Shown: positions 1-9,801 of the stretch, piece after piece
Layout: every line of letters starts with the position of its first letter
Position numbering within the stretch: position 1 is the stretch's first letter
Assembly (NCBI GenBank): GCA_902729415.1
Contig: CACVCF010000013.1
Location: 1 to 64,000 of the forward strand
Origin: Terasakiella magnetica
GTDB taxonomy: Bacteria; Pseudomonadota; Alphaproteobacteria; Rhodospirillales; Magnetospirillaceae
DNA: 64,000 bases
Reading direction: 5' to 3'
Translations under genes and position numbers: made by a program
Notes under the pieces: generated by a model
Seen by the model: only the letters and a program-made list of their open reading frames with translations
The model's database searches: none
Told to the model about the DNA's origin: nothing

Positions 1-82
1 CTGCGATCTCTACGAGCCCGAAGAGTGCCGGAATTTCTTCAAGGCTGCCGGTTATGAACCAGTGTGATCGCGAATTGCTCTA
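1..82 (+). mobile_element. IS630-family-like insertion sequence, 3' end only
   Basis: Positions 2-67 read on the plus strand as the last 21 codons of a protein ending CDLYEPEECRNFFKAAGYEPV and then a stop. This resembles the C-terminus of IS630-family transposases (an acidic xPxECxNxFxxxGY tail). The following bases run to a TA at 81-82, the two-base target duplicated by IS630 elements. Read inward from there the end begins TAGAGCAATTC, like IS630 termini. The rest of the element lies outside the window. The family call rests on a short tail and the TA junction. Confidence 0.6.
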
Positions 83-836
83 GAAGCGGCCCATCCGCCG
101 CCGCCATCACCTTGCCGGCAGCAGCAGCCAGATCGGGAAAAGCGTTGGATTTCTTCTTGGCCTGACCGGGCTTCATATCCATGTCATCGGCCATGGCTCC
201 GCTGACGAAGGCTTCCATCTGGACACCTTCCTCCAGGGCCAAAGCCAGCGCAGGATCACTGCTGTAAAGCTGGGTCAGTGCCTTAACCATCTCGGGCGGC
301 AGGCCGGATAAGGGCGACGGTGCCCACGAGGCGGCGGAAGCGGCGCCACGCAGGATCAATGGCAGATTCTGGCTGAGGGCCAGAGCCGCGCCATGGCCGA
401 GCCGAAGCGAAGTGGCTGCGCGGTTAAGCCAGCCATCGTTAAGGGCGTGGGGCTTGGCTCCACCGCTTTCCAACACATCTTGGGCATCAAAGTGAGATCG
501 TTCGCGGTAGGGGCTGGCGGCGGCATGCACGATGGCCAGTTCATGACGGGTCCACAGCGGCAACAGCGGGCCAAGAGCCGGATGCAGGCCGAAGAAACCA
601 TCAAGGTCGAATGCAGCCTTGTCGCCGCCTTTTTGCAACGCCAACGCTCCACGCGCCAAAGCGTAATCAGGATCTCCCAGCGGCGGAACCGCGTGCAACC
701 CGTCCATGCCGCCGCGCAGCACCATGATCACCAGCCGTCGGTCGCCCGGAATGGCGGCAAAAGCGGCCCGGGGCAAGGCGGCAGCGGCAAGGGTATTGAT
801 AAGCAGAGTGCGGCGGGAAAGCGTCATCACACTCAC
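39..836 (-). pseudogene. DUF1501 protein, C-terminus removed by IS insertion
   Basis: DUF1501 proteins are exported proteins of unknown function, nearly always encoded beside a DUF1800 partner. The N-terminus has a twin-arginine signal (SRRTLL, hydrophobic stretch, cleavage near AFA), followed by the typical LVIMVLRGGMDGLHAVPP segment. The frame is 265 aa where the family is usually about 400. Homology stops at about AAADGP (near base 83). The last 15 or so codons are read from the flanking IS630-like end, so the GGWDTH and metal-binding C-terminal parts are missing. The start overlaps the DUF1800 stop (ATGA). Very probably inactive. Confidence 0.8.
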
Positions 837-2152
837 CTTCTTTGAAATTCACGCGACGCCAGCAGCAGGAACAAGGCCTCCGCGCCTTGGGCCCCTGCCA
901 CGGCCTGACGGGTGGCGGGGCCAGCGGCGGCGATGATCTGGTCAAGCCCATCAGGAACACGGCGGACAAAGCGGTCAGCCACCATCTTGGCCCATTCCAG
1001 GCGGCGCATCAGAGACTCCGGCCCCAGCCACGCCTCGGCCCGGTCGGGCCAACCGGCAGGCGACGGCGCCGACCAGGGAGCTTGCCCCATCACGGCCAGA
1101 GACAAGAACAGCTTGTGATCGGCATCGGCCGACCGCACGCCCATCTCTGCCCCCAGCAGGCGTGCAGTGGCGATGACCAGATCGTTGGGACTGCGGACCT
1201 TACTTAAAGGACTAGACCACGCCTCGCTTCGCCGTACCAACTGCCGGGTAACGGCCTTAAGATCACCATCAGTCTCCAGGAAAGTGCGGGCCAGCGCATC
1301 CACCACCACAGGCGGGGGATTATCAGCGATAAAATGCCGGGCCAGTTTCGCCGCGACAAAACGGGCGGTCGAGACATGGCGCGACAGCAAGATCAGGGCG
1401 ATCTCGCCCTCACTCTCCCCTCCATCATGGACCTGACCCAGCAAAGTCTTGGGGCCGGGCTCGTGCAGATTGGCGACATAGCGGAAGGCACCACTTTCAG
1501 GGATCACGGTCCAGCCGGTCAGAATGCGGGCAAGTGCGCCCACGTCGGCCTGGGTATAGCCGCCATCCACACCCAGCGTATGCAACTCCAAAAGCTCGCG
1601 GGCAAGGTTCTCATTCAGTCCCTTGCCACGCTTTTGCCCTCCCACGGAGTTGGGGCCGATGGACTGGATATTATCCAGATAGACCAGCATGGCGGGATGG
1701 CGTGTGGCCGCACGCAGCATGTCGCGGAACCGTCCGGTAACAAAGGGGCGGATAGCCTCGCGCTCAAAGGCCCCCGCCAGGGGCGCGATGACCGGACGTG
1801 CGGTGGAAACGGTGAAGTGATTGCTCCAGAAATGGACCAAGCGCTCGATGAAGGGGGTGGCGCTGGCGGCGGCGGCACGGGTGCGGGCGGCGGCTTCATC
1901 ATTATAGCTGCGGTGCAACTGGGCCTTGCGTACCTTGGCCTGGGGCTCGTCCTTGATCTTGCGGGCCTCGGCTTCGCGCCGGGCCATTTCGGGTCCAGAC
2001 AGAAACCCGGCCAATTCGGGGGGAAGAGCGGCGGGCTGGTCCAACTGGGCCAGAACCCATCCACTGGGGTCGGCGGCGATACGCTGCGCCTCGCCGGGAG
2101 CAGCTCCCATGCCAAAGCGGCTGAGAGCCAGAAAAGCGGTTTCTTTCGACAT
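833..2152 (-). CDS. DUF1800 family protein
   Basis: A 439-aa DUF1800 protein, a family of unknown biochemical role found as a pair with DUF1501. Typical family blocks are visible: the N-terminal LSRFGMGA, the central HFWSNHF and the NENLARELLELHTLGVDGGYTQ region. No signal peptide is obvious, so export, if any, may depend on the DUF1501 partner. The start is preceded by an AAAAGGGGGG ribosome-binding sequence. It is translationally coupled to the truncated DUF1501 gene, so the pair is probably non-functional although this half is intact. Confidence 0.85.
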   Translation of the reverse strand: MSKETAFLALSRFGMGAAPGEAQRIAADPSGWVLAQLDQPAALPPELAGFLSGPEMARREAEARKIKDEPQAKVRKAQLHRSYNDEAAARTRAAAASATPFIERLVHFWSNHFTVSTARPVIAPLAGAFEREAIRPFVTGRFRDMLRAATRHPAMLVYLDNIQSIGPNSVGGQKRGKGLNENLARELLELHTLGVDGGYTQADVGALARILTGWTVIPESGAFRYVANLHEPGPKTLLGQVHDGGESEGEIALILLSRHVSTARFVAAKLARHFIADNPPPVVVDALARTFLETDGDLKAVTRQLVRRSEAWSSPLSKVRSPNDLVIATARLLGAEMGVRSADADHKLFLSLAVMGQAPWSAPSPAGWPDRAEAWLGPESLMRRLEWAKMVADRFVRRVPDGLDQIIAAAGPATRQAVAGAQGAEALFLLLASREFQRR

Positions 2153-2196
2153 GCCCCCCTTTTAGTCGGCGATCATGGCGAATTCATGGTGGGGTC

Positions 2197-3480
2197 TTAG
2201 GTGTTGGGGTTGACCAGCTTGCAGTTCTTGCCCGCCCGACCCAGCCGCTTGCAGGCGCTGCGAGCCTGATCCTCGGTAAAGCCGGAAATGCGGGCGCGAT
2301 AGACCGGCTTGGCTTTGCTGCCCGCCTTGTCGATGTCGATGGAGCCCTTACTGATCAGACCGCCCAACTTCTTGGCGGCATCGGTGGCGGCCTTGTGGGC
2401 GGGCTTGTACTCGCCGAAGGCACCGACCTGGATCGCCCAGCCCGACGGGTCGGCATCGCCCACCGCGTCGTCGTCATCGTCGTCATCCTTGGCGCTGGGG
2501 CCGCGCATCGCCACGGCCTTGACCGGCGCCTTGGCCTTCTTTTCCGCTATGGCGGGCTTGGCCTTGGCCGATTTGGCGGCGGAGACCAGATCATCCACGT
2601 CGGGAAGTTCGTCAGCGCCGGAATCGGCCACCTCGACGGTTTGGCCGCGCTTGACCTGGGCAAAGCCCTTGTCCAGCAACTGGCCCATATGCTTGTCACG
2701 CGAAGCGCCGGTGGCGCCGCCGAACACTACACCGATGATACGCTTCTCTCCGCGCTTGGCCGACGAGATCAGATTAAAGCCGGAGGCATGAATATAGCCG
2801 GTCTTGATGCCGTCGGCGCCGGGATAGCGCAGCATCAGGCGGTTATGGGTCGAGATGGTCTGGCCTTCGTAGTTGAACTGGCGGGTCGAGAAATATTTGT
2901 AGTGCCCGGGATGCTCGCGGATCAGGGCGCGGGCCAGGGTGGCCTGATCGCGTACCGTCGACATCTGCCCTGCATCGGGCAGGCCGGATGCGTTGCGATA
3001 GGTGGTGTTCTTCATACCCAGCGCCCGAGCCTTGCGGGTCATGAGTTGGGCAAAGTTGGCCTCGGTCCCGCCGACCGCTTCCGCCGCCACAACGGCGGCG
3101 TCATTGGCCGATTTGGTGACCAAAGCCAGAATTACCTGTTCCGCCGAGATATGCTCGCCCGGCTCCAACCCCAGCTTGGACGGAGATTGGGCCGAGGCAT
3201 GGGCGGAAACCGTCAGTTTGCTGTCCATGCGCAGTTGACCGGAATCCAGCGCATCGAACATCAGGAACAACGTCATCACCTTGGTGAGCGACGCCGGATA
3301 CGAGCGGGTGTCGGGGTTGGCGGCATGGAGGATGGCGCCGCTATCGGCATCAATGACGATGGAGGCATAGCGTCCGGCCGCCGCGGGAGAGGCCGTGACA
3401 AGCAAGCCGGTCAGCGCCAGCGCCAGGCCCATCAGGCCCGAGCGGAGGGAGGAGAGGAATCCGGTGCGGCTCAGGTGCAA
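2197..3480 (-). CDS. D-alanyl-D-alanine carboxypeptidase (PBP5/DacF type) with SPOR domain
   Basis: Periplasmic serine peptidase that removes the terminal D-Ala from peptidoglycan stem peptides. It has a signal peptide (cut near SPAAA-G36), the S64-L-T-K67 catalytic motif, S124-A-N126 and K226-T-G228, in the usual order and spacing. A Lys/Ala-rich linker with a seven-Asp run leads to a C-terminal SPOR-type domain (about residues 345-427) that should bind denuded glycan and target the protein to the septum. The longest frame starts with TTG at 3480. An in-frame ATG at 3432 would leave a shorter but still workable signal, so the exact start is open. 427 aa from the TTG. Confidence 0.9.
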   Translation of the reverse strand: MHLSRTGFLSSLRSGLMGLALALTGLLVTASPAAAGRYASIVIDADSGAILHAANPDTRSYPASLTKVMTLFLMFDALDSGQLRMDSKLTVSAHASAQSPSKLGLEPGEHISAEQVILALVTKSANDAAVVAAEAVGGTEANFAQLMTRKARALGMKNTTYRNASGLPDAGQMSTVRDQATLARALIREHPGHYKYFSTRQFNYEGQTISTHNRLMLRYPGADGIKTGYIHASGFNLISSAKRGEKRIIGVVFGGATGASRDKHMGQLLDKGFAQVKRGQTVEVADSGADELPDVDDLVSAAKSAKAKPAIAEKKAKAPVKAVAMRGPSAKDDDDDDDAVGDADPSGWAIQVGAFGEYKPAHKAATDAAKKLGGLISKGSIDIDKAGSKAKPVYRARISGFTEDQARSACKRLGRAGKNCKLVNPNT

Positions 3481-3622
3481 CGTCTCGACCTTCCGATCTG
3501 CTTAGAATTTGGATTAAGATATCGCGGCAACCTTAAAGATTTTGAGAATCCCTGTCCAAACCAAATTTTCGCCATATTCAGGTGGGATGAGGGGGCGGAC
3601 CAGATGATGATGATTGGGATTG

Positions 3623-4297
3623 ATGATGAAGGCGTCCACCTCCGTTGCCCTGACCTTTGCCGCTCTCACCGCGTTGGGCGGCTGTGCCTATAAAGGCGGC
3701 GATATCGGCGACCCGCTGCACCGCAAGTTCCACTGGTTCTCCTTCATCGGCGGCGAGGACATCGCAGCGACGTGCGCCGCCGACACCCCCGACCGGGCCC
3801 GGTTGGTCTATAACGCCGTTTGGGGACAGCAGACCCGGATCTATGAGTGGGACTCGCTGCGGCGGTCCTTGCGCATCCGGGTGGTGGGGGGCGGCAATCT
3901 CACCGCCCTCAGCCTGAGCGACCCGCTGGCCCCCTGGCGGGCCGAGGAAACCAAGGCGACCCTGGATCAAGCAGGTCTCAACGCCCTCAACGCCGCCCTC
4001 GACGCCGCAGGAGGATTCGGCCCCGCCGCCATTGGACTAGAACTGCCCTCCCACGCCTATTACTGGACCGCGGCCACCTGCCGCGGCGGCAAATTCACCT
4101 TCACCGGCTGGCTCTACCCCTCGGACCGATTCGAAGCCGCCCGCTTTCCTGCCGCCTTGTTCGCCCTCGACCCCGACCGCCAATCGGTAATCTCCCCCGC
4201 TCCCATCCCCTTCGACCCTATTCGAAATTTCGACCAAAAGCGGGGCGCGACGGGTGAGTTCACTCTGAAAGTAGGAGTGAAGGGATTGGGGCGGTGA
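3623..4297 (+). CDS. Predicted lipoprotein of unknown function
   Basis: A 224-aa exported protein. It has an N-terminal hydrophobic stretch ending in the lipobox LGGC, so it is probably lipidated and anchored in the outer or inner membrane. The mature part has several aromatic residues and four further cysteines, and I recognise no domain. It is transcribed divergently from the carboxypeptidase gene and ends just before the phasin promoter. The ATG at 3623 gives the cleanest signal peptide. An in-frame TTG lies at 3614, and neither has a well-placed ribosome-binding site. The call rests on the signal sequence and coding character. Confidence 0.65.
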   Translation: MMKASTSVALTFAALTALGGCAYKGGDIGDPLHRKFHWFSFIGGEDIAATCAADTPDRARLVYNAVWGQQTRIYEWDSLRRSLRIRVVGGGNLTALSLSDPLAPWRAEETKATLDQAGLNALNAALDAAGGFGPAAIGLELPSHAYYWTAATCRGGKFTFTGWLYPSDRFEAARFPAALFALDPDRQSVISPAPIPFDPIRNFDQKRGATGEFTLKVGVKGLGR

Positions 4298-4302
4298 CCA
4301 TT

Positions 4303-4315
4303 ATGCTGCAGTGCA
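4303..4315. promoter_or_regulatory. PhaR-like operator, upstream copy
   Basis: ATGCTGCAGTGCA, the exact reverse complement of the element at 4365-4377. TGC/GCA-rich elements of this kind are the known targets of PhaR, the polyhydroxybutyrate-responsive repressor of phasin genes in alphaproteobacteria. It lies just upstream of the -35 box of the phasin promoter. Confidence 0.7.
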
Positions 4316-4324
4316 GTAAATGAC

Positions 4325-4354
4325 TTGACTCGGGGGCGCGCGGTATTTCATATT
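4325..4354 (+). promoter_or_regulatory. Phasin promoter (sigma70-type)
   Basis: TTGACT (4325-4330), an 18-base spacer and CATATT (4349-4354) form a good sigma70-like promoter. Transcription would start near 4361. The two PhaR-like operators bracket it, one just upstream of -35 and one over the start site, a layout suited to repression. Confidence 0.6.
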
Positions 4355-4364
4355 AGGCCCATGT

Positions 4365-4377
4365 TGCACTGCAGCAT
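4365..4377. promoter_or_regulatory. PhaR-like operator, downstream copy
   Basis: TGCACTGCAGCAT, an exact inverted copy of 4303-4315, placed at the expected transcription start of the phasin gene. A repressor bound here, or bridging both sites, would block initiation until polyhydroxybutyrate titrates it away. Confidence 0.7.
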
Positions 4378-4429
4378 GGGCCGTTCTCGTGACCTGCTGC
4401 ACAAGCCCCCGTCTTAAGGAGACCCTCCC

Positions 4430-5056
4430 ATGAGCACCCCCCCCAAGACCAAGCCGACCCCCGCCAAGACTGTTGCCACCGCGAAGACCGCAGCCCCTGC
4501 TCCGGCCCCCGTCGCCGCCAAGGTTGCCACCCCTGCCCCCGTCGCCGAAGCCGTGAAGACCATCGAAGAGGCCGTCACCGTCTCCAAGGAGACCATCGAG
4601 ACCGTCGTCAAGGCCTCCGCCGACGTCGCCGCCAAGGGCTATGACAAGGCCGTCGCCGCCTCCAAGGAGCAGGTCGAGAGTGTGGTCAAGGCCCAGACCG
4701 CCGCGTTCAAGGGCTATGAGGATGCGCTGTCCTTCGGCAAGGACAACATCGAAGCCGTGGTCCAGGCCGGCAACATCTTCACCAAGGGCCTCCAGGATCT
4801 GGGCACCGCCGTGGTCGCCATGACCCAGGCCGCCATCGAGGAGAACGTCGCTGCCTCCAAGGCGCTGCTGGGCACCAAGAGCCTGCGCGAGTTCATCGAG
4901 GTGCAAGCCAGCCTGAGCAAGGCCGGTGTCGATAAGCTGGTGACCGAAAGCAGCCGCCTGTCCGAGCAATCGGTGAAATTGCTGGAACAAGCGCTGGCCC
5001 CCATCAACAGCCGCGTCAACGCCACCGTGGACAAGCTGGTCAAGGCGGCGGCTTAA
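4430..5056 (+). CDS. phaP: Phasin (polyhydroxyalkanoate granule protein)
   Basis: Phasins coat polyhydroxyalkanoate granules and control their size and number. This 208-aa protein has a Pro/Ala/Lys-rich N-terminus (to about residue 40) and then a long amphipathic helical region with the typical phasin_2 pattern (IEEAVTVSKETIETVVKAS, KGYDKAVAASKEQVE, NIFTKGLQDLG, QASLSKAGVDKL). There is no signal peptide. Start ATG with AAGGAG eight bases upstream. The upstream promoter carries paired PhaR-like operators, and an intrinsic terminator follows at 5089-5121, so it is monocistronic. Confidence 0.92.
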   Translation: MSTPPKTKPTPAKTVATAKTAAPAPAPVAAKVATPAPVAEAVKTIEEAVTVSKETIETVVKASADVAAKGYDKAVAASKEQVESVVKAQTAAFKGYEDALSFGKDNIEAVVQAGNIFTKGLQDLGTAVVAMTQAAIEENVAASKALLGTKSLREFIEVQASLSKAGVDKLVTESSRLSEQSVKLLEQALAPINSRVNATVDKLVKAAA

Positions 5057-5088
5057 TAGCCAAGCCCTTCTGACCGCAGAAATGCGAG

Positions 5089-5121
5089 CGGCCCGGTGGG
5101 GGAACCTGCCGGGCCGTTTTT
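5089..5121 (+). terminator. Intrinsic terminator after the phasin gene
   Basis: CGGCCCGG (5089-5096) pairs with CCGGGCCG (5109-5116) across a 12-base loop, followed by TTTTT (5117-5121). Confidence 0.85.
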
Positions 5122-5165
5122 CATGGCTTTTTTAAAAACCTTCCCCTGTGATGACACAAGGGGCC

Positions 5166-5195
5166 TTTTCGCCCGCCATTCAAACCCAATATTAT
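5166..5195 (+). promoter_or_regulatory. Possible clpS promoter
   Basis: TTTTCG (5166-5171), 18 bases, then TATTAT (5190-5195), about 38 bases before the clpS ATG. The -10 box is good and the -35 weak. Confidence 0.35.
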
Positions 5196-5233
5196 AGCTG
5201 TGGTGCGAAAACGAAACCTGAGCAACCGAGGCA

Positions 5234-5566
5234 ATGAGCGACGACGGCAACGACAAGCGCAACGACGACGGCAACCAGACCGGCGTGGTCATCAAGACCC
5301 GCCCGAAAACCCGCAAGCCGTCTATGTACAAAGTGCTGATGCTGAATGACGACTACACCCCCATGGAGTTCGTCATCCACGTCTTGGAGCGGTTTTTTTC
5401 CAAAAACCAGGAAGAGGCGACCCGCATCATGTTGCACGTTCATACCCGAGGCGTTGGGATTTGCGGCGTATTCACCTACGAGGTGGCGGAAACCAAGGTA
5501 ACCCAGGTCATGGACCTGGCGCGCCAGAACCAGCATCCGCTGCAATGTACGATCGAAAAGGAATAG
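5234..5566 (+). CDS. clpS: ClpS adaptor protein
   Basis: ClpS binds the N-domain of ClpA and delivers N-end-rule substrates to the ClpAP protease. 110 aa, the usual size, with a flexible N-terminus of about 30 residues. Then come the core [20 protein letters not shown], with the N-degron-binding NDD/TPMEFV motifs, and the H-V-H segment ([14 protein letters not shown]). It sits 37 bases upstream of clpA on the same strand, the usual arrangement, so the two are probably co-transcribed. Confidence 0.96.
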   Translation: MSDDGNDKRNDDGNQTGVVIKTRPKTRKPSMYKVLMLNDDYTPMEFVIHVLERFFSKNQEEATRIMLHVHTRGVGICGVFTYEVAETKVTQVMDLARQNQHPLQCTIEKE

Positions 5567-5603
5567 CCCGTATTCCGGGTTCACCGTAGAGAAGGATCCG
5601 CCC

Positions 5604-7904
5604 ATGCTTTCGCGCAATCTGGAGCAGACCCTGCATCGTGCCCTGGCTCTGGCCACCGAGCGGCGGCACGAATATGCGACGCTGGAGCATCTGCTGCTGT
5701 CACTGGCCGACGACCAGGATGCCATGTCGGTACTGCGAGCCTGTAATGTCGACCTGGACAAGCTGCGGCGCGACCTGACCGATTTCATCGATAACTCGCT
5801 GGTGGATCTGGTCAATACCAAAGGCGGCGAGCCCAAGCCCACCGCCGGATTTCAGCGGGTGGTGCAGCGTGCCGCCATCCATGTCCAGTCCTCAGGCCGC
5901 GAGGAGGTGACCGGGGCCAATGTCATCGTCGCCCTGTTCTCGGAACGTGAAAGCCACGCCGTCTATTTCCTGCAGATGCAAGACATGACCCGCCTCGACG
6001 CGGTGAACTACATCAGCCACGGCGTCGCCAAGGCCCCCGGACGCCACCAGACCCGCACCATCCACGGCGCCGATGAAGAGGCCAGCCCGGAAAAGGTGGT
6101 GAAGAAGGGCCAGGACGCGCTCAACGCCTATTGCGTCAATCTCAACAAGAAGGCGCTGGCGGGCAAGATCGATCCGCTGATCGGCCGCGAAGCCGAGATC
6201 GAACGCACCATCCAGATTCTCTGCCGCCGGTCCAAGAACAACCCGCTTTACGTGGGCGATCCTGGCGTCGGCAAGACCGCCATCGCCGAAGGCCTGGCGC
6301 GGCGCATCGTCAACGCCGAAGTGCCGGAAGTTCTCCGCGATGCCACCATTTTCGCTCTGGACATGGGATCGCTGCTGGCTGGCACCCGCTATCGCGGCGA
6401 TTTCGAGGAGCGGCTGAAGGCAGTAGTAACCGAGCTGGAGAATTACGACGGCGCCATCATGTTCATCGACGAGATCCACACGGTGATCGGTGCCGGGGCC
6501 ACCTCGGGCGGGTCCATGGACGCGTCGAACCTGCTGAAGCCCGCCTTGGCTTCGGGCAATCTGCGCTGCATCGGATCGACCACCTATAAGGAATTCCGCA
6601 ACCACTTCGAGAAGGACCGCGCCCTGGTGCGGCGCTTCCAGAAAATCGACGTGAACGAGCCCACCATCCCCGACACCATCAAGATTCTGCACGGCATCAA
6701 GGGCTATTACGAAAGTCACCACAAGGTGCGCTACACCAGCGACGCCATCAAGGCGGCGGTGGAGTTGTCGGCCAAGTACATCACCGACCGCAAACTGCCC
6801 GACAAGGCCATCGACGTCATCGACGAGGTTGGTGCCTCGCGCATGCTGCTGCCCGAATCCAAGCGCCGCAAGACCGTCACTGTCCGCGATGTGGAAGAGA
6901 TCGTGGCCACCATCGCTCGCATCCCCCCCAAAAGCGTATCGGTCAACGACATGGAGGCGCTGCGGACCCTCGACCGCGACCTCAAGACCCTGGTGTTCGG
7001 CCAGGACAACGCCATCGACACCCTGGCAGGCGCCATCAAGCTGGCCCGCGCCGGCCTGCGCGAGCCGGAAAAACCCATCGGCTGCTACCTGTTCTCCGGC
7101 CCCACCGGCGTCGGCAAGACCGAAGTGGCCCGCCAGCTTGCCAAAATCATGGGAATCGAACTGACCCGCTTCGACATGTCGGAATACATGGAGCGGCACT
7201 CGGTTTCGCGCCTGATCGGCGCGCCGCCCGGCTATGTCGGCTTTGACCAGGGCGGCCTGCTCACCGATGCCATCGACCAGCACCCCCATTGCGTCTTGCT
7301 GCTGGACGAGATCGAAAAGGCCCATCCCGACCTTTTCAACATCCTGCTTCAGGTCATGGACCACGGACGCCTGACCGACAACAACGGCAAGGTGGTGGAT
7401 TTCCGCAACGTCATCTTGATCATGACCACCAATGCCGGAGCCGCCGATCTGGCCAAGTCCGCCATCGGCTTTGGCCGCGAATCGCGTAGCGGCGACGATA
7501 CAGACGCCATCAACCGCATGTTCAGCCCGGAATTCCGCAACCGCCTGGACGCCACCATCGCCTTCTCCAATCTATCGCCGGAAGTGGTGTCGCAGGTGGT
7601 GGACAAGTTCGTCATGCAATTGGAAGCCCAGTTAGGCGACCGCGACGTCAGCATCGAACTGACCGACGAGGCCCGCGCCTGGCTGGCCAAGAAGGGCTAT
7701 GACCGCAGCTTTGGCGCCCGCCCGCTGGGCCGCGTCATCCAGGAGCACATCAAACGCCCGCTGGCCGAGGAATTGCTGTTCGGCAAGCTGTCCAAGGGCG
7801 GCATCGTCCGCATCCGGGTCGATGCGGACAACAAGCTTGCGTTCGAATTCGTCGGCCACACCCCCAAGGCCGAGAAAACCCCGGAAGAGGTGCTGGTGGA
7901 ATAG
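5604..7904 (+). CDS. clpA: ATP-dependent Clp protease ATPase subunit ClpA
   Basis: Hexameric AAA+ unfoldase that feeds proteins to ClpP. 766 aa, the normal ClpA length. It has an N-terminal double Clp-N repeat (residues 1 to about 145), then D1 with Walker A GDPGVGKT near residue 219 and Walker [10 protein letters not shown]2 follows with GPTGVGKTE near 499 and [13 protein letters not shown], then the ClpB_D2-small C-terminal domain. No ClpB-type middle coiled coil is present, which separates it from the disaggregase. Start ATG with AAGGATCC just upstream. It converges with the antiporter gene, leaving four bases between stops. Confidence 0.96.
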   Translation: MLSRNLEQTLHRALALATERRHEYATLEHLLLSLADDQDAMSVLRACNVDLDKLRRDLTDFIDNSLVDLVNTKGGEPKPTAGFQRVVQRAAIHVQSSGREEVTGANVIVALFSERESHAVYFLQMQDMTRLDAVNYISHGVAKAPGRHQTRTIHGADEEASPEKVVKKGQDALNAYCVNLNKKALAGKIDPLIGREAEIERTIQILCRRSKNNPLYVGDPGVGKTAIAEGLARRIVNAEVPEVLRDATIFALDMGSLLAGTRYRGDFEERLKAVVTELENYDGAIMFIDEIHTVIGAGATSGGSMDASNLLKPALASGNLRCIGSTTYKEFRNHFEKDRALVRRFQKIDVNEPTIPDTIKILHGIKGYYESHHKVRYTSDAIKAAVELSAKYITDRKLPDKAIDVIDEVGASRMLLPESKRRKTVTVRDVEEIVATIARIPPKSVSVNDMEALRTLDRDLKTLVFGQDNAIDTLAGAIKLARAGLREPEKPIGCYLFSGPTGVGKTEVARQLAKIMGIELTRFDMSEYMERHSVSRLIGAPPGYVGFDQGGLLTDAIDQHPHCVLLLDEIEKAHPDLFNILLQVMDHGRLTDNNGKVVDFRNVILIMTTNAGAADLAKSAIGFGRESRSGDDTDAINRMFSPEFRNRLDATIAFSNLSPEVVSQVVDKFVMQLEAQLGDRDVSIELTDEARAWLAKKGYDRSFGARPLGRVIQEHIKRPLAEELLFGKLSKGGIVRIRVDADNKLAFEFVGHTPKAEKTPEEVLVE

Positions 7905-7908
7905 GGGC

Positions 7909-9708
7909 TCAATCCCGCTTCAGCCACCGTCTCAGCATGGCTTTCAGCTCGGTCCGGCTCTGGAACACCGGAAGGCGGGGCTTGTCGAACGGCGTCGGCT
8001 CGACCGCCAGGCCGATCTCGATAATGCTGTCGTCCCATTCCAGGGCGCGCACGATCAGTTCGACCTCGCCCAGCGCCACCCGGTCGCCGACGCCGGGCTC
8101 GTGGCCCAGTTCGCGCACCAGCCAGTCGGCCACCCGCAATTCGAAATCCGGTCCCGCCACCGGCAGGCCGTAGGATAGCGCCAGTTCTTTCATATGAATG
8201 CCGGGGGCGAGGGCGAAATCGCCGAAGAACTGCCGATCGGCCTCGGCCGCCGGGGCGGCGCTGGCGAACAGGCGGTCGAGGTGGGGCACCCGCTCGGGCC
8301 GGGCGAACAGATAGGCGGTGTCACCGGGGCGCAAGGCCCCCGCCGCATGGGCGCTGTAGGATTTATCGTCGCGCACCACCAGCGCGGGTTCGGCCCAGCG
8401 CGGCAGGCGATGGCCGCGCGCCACCAGGGAATCGGCGACGATCTTATAGGCCACCAGTTCGTGGCGGGCGCCGGGGATCTCCAGTTCCATGCGTTCGACC
8501 GGGCCGATCCGCTTGGGCACGATCTGGCCGAGAAAACGGGCGACCGCGCCGATAGTCCAGCCCTGCAGCCCCAGGCTGACCAGCACCACCATGAAGACGA
8601 TGATGAAATAAACCCGGCCATTAGGCACGTCGGCGACGATGGGCACGATCGACAGCAAGATGGAGACGGCGCCCCGCAACCCCACCCAGGCGATGAAGGC
8701 GGTCTCGTTGCGGTTATAACCGAAGGGCAGCAGGCACAGCCACACCGCCAAGGGCCGCGCCACCAGAATCAGCCCCACTGCCACCGCCATCGCCGCCGGG
8801 GCGTAAGGCGGGAATTCCGATGGCGCCGCCAGCAACCCCATGGTCAGGAACATGATGATCTGGGCCAGCCAGATCAGCCCGTCTTGAAACCGCCGCATGG
8901 TCTCGGGCGCATTCATGCGGGCGTTGCCCGCCACCAGACCGGCGATATAGACGGCGAGATAGCCGCTGCCGTGCAGCACGCCCGCCGCTCCGAACACCAC
9001 CAGCGACAACGAAATAGCGGCCAAAGGTTGCAAGCCCCGCTCGAAGCCCATCCGGTTGACCGCGAATACGATCATGGCGCCGCCCATCATCCCCACCACG
9101 GCACCGACGCCGAATTCAGCGAGGAATTCCACGGCGATGGGCAGGCTTGCCCCGCCGAACCCATTCTTGCCGGTGCTCAGCATTCCCACCAGGGTCAGGG
9201 TCAGAAAGATGGCCATGGGATCGTTGCTGCCCGATTCCACTTCCAGGGTCGAACGCACGCGGTCGCGGATGGTGATGCCGCCAACCCGCAGTAGGAAGAA
9301 CACCGCCGCCGCGTCGGTGGAACTGACGATGGCGCCCATCAGGGCCGCCTCAAGCCACCCGATATCCAGCAGATAACGGACCGGCACCGCCACCACGGCG
9401 GTGGTCAGCAAAACGCCTACGGTGGCCAGGGTCATGGCAGGCCAGGCGGCGACGCGGAACGCCTTGGTATTGGTATGGAAGCCGGAATCGAACAAGATGA
9501 CGGCCAGGGCGACGCTGCCGATCAGATAGGCGGCATTGGCGTCGTCGAATTTAAGCCGCCCCAGCCCGTCCTCGCCCGCCACCAGCCCCACCAGCAAAAA
9601 GACAAGCAGCAGCGGCGCCCCGATCCGGAACGACAGCAGGCTGGAGAAAATGCTGAGCGCCACCAGACCGGAAACGATCAAGATGGAGGCGTTCATACTG
9701 TCGATCAT
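7909..9708 (-). CDS. Potassium/proton antiporter (CvrA/NhaP2 type)
   Basis: Inner-membrane cation/proton exchanger of the CPA1 group. 599 aa: about 12 membrane helices (residues 5 to about 395) with the conserved SSTDAAAVFFLLR and ESGSNDPMAIFLT segments carrying the exchange Asp residues. A TrkA-C-like domain follows (about 405-490), then a C-terminal CorC/HlyC-like domain (about 500-580). That domain set is typical of K+/H+ antiporters of the NhaP2 type rather than plain Na+/H+ exchangers. Start at the first ATG (9708); a second ATG is four codons on. Confidence 0.88.
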   Translation of the reverse strand: MIDSMNASILIVSGLVALSIFSSLLSFRIGAPLLLVFLLVGLVAGEDGLGRLKFDDANAAYLIGSVALAVILFDSGFHTNTKAFRVAAWPAMTLATVGVLLTTAVVAVPVRYLLDIGWLEAALMGAIVSSTDAAAVFFLLRVGGITIRDRVRSTLEVESGSNDPMAIFLTLTLVGMLSTGKNGFGGASLPIAVEFLAEFGVGAVVGMMGGAMIVFAVNRMGFERGLQPLAAISLSLVVFGAAGVLHGSGYLAVYIAGLVAGNARMNAPETMRRFQDGLIWLAQIIMFLTMGLLAAPSEFPPYAPAAMAVAVGLILVARPLAVWLCLLPFGYNRNETAFIAWVGLRGAVSILLSIVPIVADVPNGRVYFIIVFMVVLVSLGLQGWTIGAVARFLGQIVPKRIGPVERMELEIPGARHELVAYKIVADSLVARGHRLPRWAEPALVVRDDKSYSAHAAGALRPGDTAYLFARPERVPHLDRLFASAAPAAEADRQFFGDFALAPGIHMKELALSYGLPVAGPDFELRVADWLVRELGHEPGVGDRVALGEVELIVRALEWDDSIIEIGLAVEPTPFDKPRLPVFQSRTELKAMLRRWLKRD

Positions 9709-9801
9709 GGCGGGAAAAGGCTCCGTTGGGCTTGGCTCCGCCAGACTAGCGGGTTATTACTCCTCGTCCAACGCCATCCGCCGTTTTTCCGAGGTTTCCC
9801 C

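Noticed and set aside
5892-7364. Long minus-strand frame (490 codons) opposite clpA
   Set aside because: Shadow of clpA in high-GC DNA; clpA is complete with all its motifs.
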